From an uncultured Flavobacteriales bacterium (GTDB lineage: Bacteria > Bacteroidota > Bacteroidia > Flavobacteriales_D > SKUL01): a DNA stretch of 8,825 bases. The position numbers and the translations under genes were made by a program. The DNA is taken from the NCBI GenBank assembly GCA_937911795.1, contig CALDPJ010000381.1, positions 1 to 8,825 on the forward strand. The letters run 5' to 3'. The notes under the pieces are model-generated. The model was not told where the DNA came from. It saw only the letters and a list, made by a program, of their open reading frames with translations, and did not search any database. Below are positions 5,509-8,825 of this stretch, piece by piece; the first letter of the stretch is position 1; each line of letters starts with the position of its first letter.

Positions 5509-6605
5509 GAACGATTGCTTTTTTCTTCTGCTTTTCCGGCAAAAAATCCGGCAATTTTTTCGGCTGCATGACCATCGCCGTAAAACGCTTCGTCAAATGT
5601 CCGCGATTCTCTCAGCATTTTCTGAACACCGGCGATTAAGCGCTGTGCGTCTGTTCCGACAAGCAAATTATATCCCGCGTCTACCAGTTCGGTCCACTCC
5701 GTTTCTTCGCGCAAAGTGACACACAACCGCTGCATGAAATAGGCTTCTTTCTGTAATCCGCCACTGTCAGTAACAACCAGTGCAGATTTGCGCAACAAGG
5801 CGAGCATCGTGAGATAACCCTGTGGAGGTATGGTTTCGAAATTGAAATGTAACCCGAATTGTTGCATTTGCTTTTTCGTTCCGGGATGAAGGGGCAATAC
5901 GATCGGATATTGTTCAGCAATCCGGTTAAGTCCATCGACCACCGCCCGCAATTTTTCCCGATTGCCTGTAGTTTCTTTGCGGTGAAGGGTACACAAAATA
6001 AAAGGCTCATCCAGAATCCGGAGATGCTCTGGCAGCGGTTCCAGGTTCGGAGCAAAAATCCGGGCAGCATCTTTCATTACATCACCGGAGAGCATCACTT
6101 TTCCTTCCGGGCCGCCCAATCCTTCATCCCACAACTGATCTACGGCACGCTGTGTGGGAGCAAACAAAGCAGATGACAGCCGATCGGCCACGATGCGATT
6201 AAGTTCTTCGGGCATTTCGGGGTTGAAACTTCGCAATCCGGCCTCTACGTGTGCCAATGCAACCGAACAACGATGTGCTGCCTGGGCTGCCGCGCGGGTT
6301 GTATAGGTGTCTCCGTACACCAGCACCCAGTCTGGTTTTTCCGAGCGAATCAGATCCACCATTTTCGACTCCATTTCCCCAACCACCGCTTCACTTCCCG
6401 TACCTGCAACTCCGAGGTTAAAATCCGGAGCGGGAATACCGAGCTCGTCAAAAAACACCTGCGACATCGCCACGTCTGAATGCTGACCGGAATGTATGAT
6501 CACCTCGTGAATTGGCTCGTGCTGTCGCCAGGCTCTGCTCACCACAGCCCCTTTAACAAACTGTGGACGGGCACCCACCACGTTGAATATTTTCAGGGAA
6601 GACAT
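5502..6605 (-). CDS. wecB: Non-hydrolysing UDP-GlcNAc 2-epimerase (WecB/WbpI family)
   Basis: The enzyme interconverts UDP-GlcNAc and UDP-ManNAc, or a close derivative, for polysaccharide synthesis in the cytosol. The 367 residues form the two Rossmann-like GT-B lobes. Seen are VVGARPQFVK (9-18), SGQHSDVAMSQVFF (39-52), GDT with D99, HVEAGLRSFN with E121, MPEELNR (131-137), TLHRK (206-210), DSGGLQKEAYF (280-290) and GDGHAA (343-348). The likely catalytic Asp and two Glu residues and His208 are all present. DSGGLQKEAYF followed by CVTLREETEW is also typical of WbpI, which acts on the diacetamido glucuronate sugar, so substrate is open. The HRxEN motif reads HRKET. The final residues KAEEKSNRSY extend past the family core and overlap the opposite gene. 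It lies 51 nt after wbpP, with a possible weak promoter in the gap. Confidence 0.92.
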   Translation of the reverse strand: MSSLKIFNVVGARPQFVKGAVVSRAWRQHEPIHEVIIHSGQHSDVAMSQVFFDELGIPAPDFNLGVAGTGSEAVVGEMESKMVDLIRSEKPDWVLVYGDTYTTRAAAQAAHRCSVALAHVEAGLRSFNPEMPEELNRIVADRLSSALFAPTQRAVDQLWDEGLGGPEGKVMLSGDVMKDAARIFAPNLEPLPEHLRILDEPFILCTLHRKETTGNREKLRAVVDGLNRIAEQYPIVLPLHPGTKKQMQQFGLHFNFETIPPQGYLTMLALLRKSALVVTDSGGLQKEAYFMQRLCVTLREETEWTELVDAGYNLLVGTDAQRLIAGVQKMLRESRTFDEAFYGDGHAAEKIAGFFAGKAEEKSNRSY

Positions 6606-6612
6606 GTTGCGA

Positions 6613-6620
6613 CAAATGAA
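6613..6620 (-). promoter_or_regulatory. Near-consensus promoter box before wecB
   Basis: On the minus strand TTCATTTG differs from TAnnTTTG at one position and ends 7 nt before the wecB ATG. It lies in the AT-rich 51-nt gap between wbpP and wecB. If used, it would give wecB a separate transcript with only a few leader bases. No proper TTG is found at the usual upstream spacing, so cotranscription from rny-wbpP is equally possible. Confidence 0.3.
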
Positions 6621-6656
6621 TAAAATTTAATTGCATTTCGGGTAAACGAAGGCGTT

Positions 6657-7655
6657 TTATGTGCGTGCCTCGTTCTGGAAATGCTCCCAATACCAGCGAA
6701 TGGCTTCTTCGAGTCCGGAAGCAAGATCATACTTCGGTTGGTAATTCAGCAACTGCTTTGCCTTTGAAATATCCGCAAGCGAGTGGCGCACATCTCCAAC
6801 CCGATCCGGACCATGTTCAATTTTTACGTTCGCGATCTCTTCGTCGAACTGCGAGAGTAGATCTCTCAGCACAGACACCAGCGTCAGAAGATCGGTACTC
6901 GCGCCATATGCTACGTTGTACACGTTGTTCAGCGCCGCTTCACTTTCAACCGTGGCGGCTCGTAAATTGGCCTGGATCACGTTGTCGATGTAGGTAAAAT
7001 CGCGCGTTTGTTGACCATCTCCGTGAATCACCGGTGACTCGTGCCGGATCAATGCCCGGATGAATCGCGGAATGGCTGCAGCGTACATTCCGTCGGGATC
7101 CTGCCTGCGACCGAATACGTTGAAATAGCGCAAACCAATGACCTCCACACCGTGCAGATCGGCAAAAACTCCGGCATACAATTCATTTACATACTTGCTG
7201 ACTGCGTAGGGCGAAAGCGGCTTTCCAATCCGGTCTTCCACCTTTGGCAAGCCCGGATGATCTCCGTACGTAGAGGAGCTCGCAGCGTACACAAATCGCT
7301 TTACATTATTCCGATGGCTGGCCTGAATCATATTCAGAAAACCGGAAACGTTGATCTGGTTGGTAGTTACCGGATCTTCAATCGAACGGGGCACAGAACC
7401 CAGCGCTGCCTGATGAAGAACGATATCGACACCTTTAGTAGCGTCTTCGCACGCCGCATAATCGCGGATATCGGCTTCAATTAACGTAAAACGCGGGTGT
7501 TGCAGAAACGATTCAATATTCCTTCGGTGGCCGGTGAGGAAGTTATCGAGGCAAACAACATCACAATCCATCGTAAGCAGCGCCTCGCACAAATTGGAAC
7601 CAATAAAACCGGCTCCGCCTGTGACAAGAATACGCTTATCCGATAGTTGCTCCAT
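6657..7655 (-). CDS. wbpP: UDP-GlcNAc C4-epimerase, WbpP/TviC type
   Basis: This 332-residue extended SDR enzyme uses NAD to epimerise UDP-GlcNAc to UDP-GalNAc (or the glucuronate forms) for surface polysaccharides. The NAD-binding GGAGFIG is at 13-19, the Ser/Thr active-site segment ASSSTYGDHPGLPKVED at 125-141, and the catalytic Tyr150-x3-Lys154 in SPYAVSKYVNEL. HQAALGSVPRSIEDP (81-95), GLRYFNVFGRRQDPDG (174-189), GDGQQTRDFTYI (212-223) and GDVRHSLADISKA (287-299) closely follow Pseudomonas WbpP as I remember it. This separates it from GalE and from sugar dehydratases. Length matches the family, and nothing is missing. It begins 5 nt after the rny stop codon, implying cotranscription, and is followed by wecB, which uses the same UDP-GlcNAc pool. 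Confidence 0.93.
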   Translation of the reverse strand: MEQLSDKRILVTGGAGFIGSNLCEALLTMDCDVVCLDNFLTGHRRNIESFLQHPRFTLIEADIRDYAACEDATKGVDIVLHQAALGSVPRSIEDPVTTNQINVSGFLNMIQASHRNNVKRFVYAASSSTYGDHPGLPKVEDRIGKPLSPYAVSKYVNELYAGVFADLHGVEVIGLRYFNVFGRRQDPDGMYAAAIPRFIRALIRHESPVIHGDGQQTRDFTYIDNVIQANLRAATVESEAALNNVYNVAYGASTDLLTLVSVLRDLLSQFDEEIANVKIEHGPDRVGDVRHSLADISKAKQLLNYQPKYDLASGLEEAIRWYWEHFQNEART

Positions 7656-7660
7656 CGACG

Positions 7661-8825
7661 CTATTTCGCATAGTTTACCGAACGCATTTCACGAATCACC
7701 GTCACCCGGATCTGACCGGGATAAGTCATTTCATTTTGAATGCGCTGTGAGATATCAAACGACAAAGCTTCGGCCTGTTGATCGGAAACTTTTTCTGATT
7801 CTACCATCACCCGCAATTCGCGGCCGGCTTGAATCGCAAAAGATTTCAGAACACCCGGATAACTGAGCGCCAATTCCTCGAGGTTTTTCAGTCGCTGGAT
7901 GTAGGATTCCACCACCTCACGGCGGGCACCTGGTCGGGCTCCGGAAATCGCATCGCAAACCTGCACAATCGGTGAAATGAGACTGGTCATTTCGATTTCA
8001 TCGTGGTGGGCACCGATCGCATTGCAGACGTCAGGTTTTTCGCCAAACTTTTCGGCGAGTTTCATACCGAGGATTGCGTGTGGCAATTCAGGCTCATCTT
8101 CGGGAACTTTTCCGATATCGTGCAGCAAACCGGCTCGCTTGGCCACTTTCGGATTGAGACCTAGCTCGGAAGCCATGGTGGCACAAAGATTCGCGACTTC
8201 GCGGCTGTGTTGCAACAAGTTTTGTCCGTACGACGAGCGGTATTTCATCCGTCCTACGATGCGCACCAATTCTGCGTGCAGCCCGTGGATACCCAGGTCG
8301 ATGCAGGTGCGTTTTCCGGTTTCTACAATTTCGTCTTCGATTTGTTTGGTGACTTTTTTCACCACTTCTTCGATGCGTGCGGGATGAATCCTGCCATCGG
8401 TAACGAGCTGGTGCATTGAAAGTCGGGCAATCTCCCTGCGCACCGGATCAAAACACGATAGAATAATGGCTTCGGGTGTATCATCAACAATTACCTCAAC
8501 CCCTGTGGCTGCTTCTATCGCACGGATATTCCGCCCTTCGCGGCCAATGATCCGTCCTTTGATTTCATCGCTTTCAAGATTGAATACGGTGATGGAATTC
8601 TCAATCGCCTGCTCGGCGGCAGTACGTTGTATGGACTGGATTATTATTTTCCGGGCTTCTTTATTAGCCTTTTGTTTAACATCATCAATAATCTCCTGCT
8701 GAATACCGATAGCCTGGGTATGTGCTTCCTGTTTCAGGCTTTCAATAAGCTGGTTTTTAGCTTCTTCAGCAGTTAAGCCGGCAATTTTTTCCAGCCTGCG
8801 AATATGTTCTTCCTGGTGTTTTTCC
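7661..8825 (-). CDS. rny: Ribonuclease Y, 5' end beyond the window
   Basis: RNase Y is a membrane-anchored endoribonuclease that starts mRNA decay. The last 387 residues are visible, of roughly 520 in the family; the N-terminal membrane helix and most of the coiled coil lie past 8825. From the window edge there is charged coiled coil, then the KH RNA-binding domain around IKGRIIGREGRNIRAIEAA with GREG at 8534-8545. The HD hydrolase domain follows, with HSREVANLCA, the metal-binding LLHDIGK (His-Asp at 8117-8122) and AHHDEIE. DAISGARPGARRE and the C-terminal YPGQIRVTVIREMRSVNYAK complete it. All key residues are intact and the C terminus is the usual one. An in-frame GTG at 8443 is internal, not the start, since the conserved frame continues unbroken to the window end. 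The wbpP gene follows after 5 nt. Confidence 0.96.
   Translation of the reverse strand, partial: EKHQEEHIRRLEKIAGLTAEEAKNQLIESLKQEAHTQAIGIQQEIIDDVKQKANKEARKIIIQSIQRTAAEQAIENSITVFNLESDEIKGRIIGREGRNIRAIEAATGVEVIVDDTPEAIILSCFDPVRREIARLSMHQLVTDGRIHPARIEEVVKKVTKQIEDEIVETGKRTCIDLGIHGLHAELVRIVGRMKYRSSYGQNLLQHSREVANLCATMASELGLNPKVAKRAGLLHDIGKVPEDEPELPHAILGMKLAEKFGEKPDVCNAIGAHHDEIEMTSLISPIVQVCDAISGARPGARREVVESYIQRLKNLEELALSYPGVLKSFAIQAGRELRVMVESEKVSDQQAEALSFDISQRIQNEMTYPGQIRVTVIREMRSVNYAK

Noticed and set aside
5541..5560. AAAAAAT/ATTTTTT inverted repeat as a bidirectional terminator for the convergent genes
   Set aside because: The stem has only A-T pairs, with no GC-rich core, and lies inside the wecB coding sequence.
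7041..7484. 147-residue plus-strand open frame opposite wbpP
   Set aside because: It lies opposite the best-conserved part of the epimerase and shows no recognisable domain.
7661..8443. A complete 260-residue protein starting at the GTG at 8443
   Set aside because: The same frame continues upstream through a canonical KH domain to the window edge, so this is the C-terminal part of RNase Y.

Overview
The window looks like chromosomal core DNA of a member of the Bacteroidota, probably a Flavobacteriales-type lineage, although rank below phylum is a guess. Four things point there. The gene order is cinA, rpmB, rpmG, a 50-residue DUF4295 gene, then ftsY. DUF4295 is known from this phylum. Start codons mostly lack Shine-Dalgarno sequences. 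Several starts are preceded by exact matches to the Bacteroidota promoter element TAnnTTTG. I see no tRNA, rRNA, CRISPR array, transposase or phage gene.

Layout. Bases 1-175 are intergenic and carry an interspersed-repeat-like element. Bases 176-1806 (minus strand) hold a ribosome and protein-targeting block in the order rpmB, rpmG, DUF4295, ftsY; a hairpin separates the first three from ftsY. Bases 1943-3175 (minus) are cinA, and 3306-3506 (minus) encode a small two-helix membrane protein. Bases 3507-3661 are a divergent intergenic region. Next come two plus-strand genes: a nucleoside (probably uridine) phosphorylase at 3662-4567 and a SirB1-type transglutaminase-fold protein at 4621-5508. 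The latter overlaps, tail to tail, the minus-strand series rny (cut by the window end), wbpP and wecB at 5502-8825.

How the genes fit together. rpmB, rpmG and DUF4295 supply ribosome parts, and FtsY is the receptor that docks SRP-bound ribosomes at the membrane. CinA and the phosphorylase are nucleotide and pyridine-nucleotide housekeeping enzymes. WbpP and WecB both draw on UDP-GlcNAc and would make C4- and C2-epimerised amino-sugar nucleotides for a surface polysaccharide. They lie directly behind rny, the membrane-anchored RNase Y gene, with a 5-nt gap.

The most unusual signal is a repeated promoter/start layout. Three genes on both strands (cinA, the phosphorylase, the SirB1-type gene) have an exact TAnnTTTG box ending exactly 4 nt before the ATG. 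This predicts leaderless or nearly leaderless mRNAs. No obviously new multi-gene system is visible; the rest is mostly conserved core genes with a few odd details.
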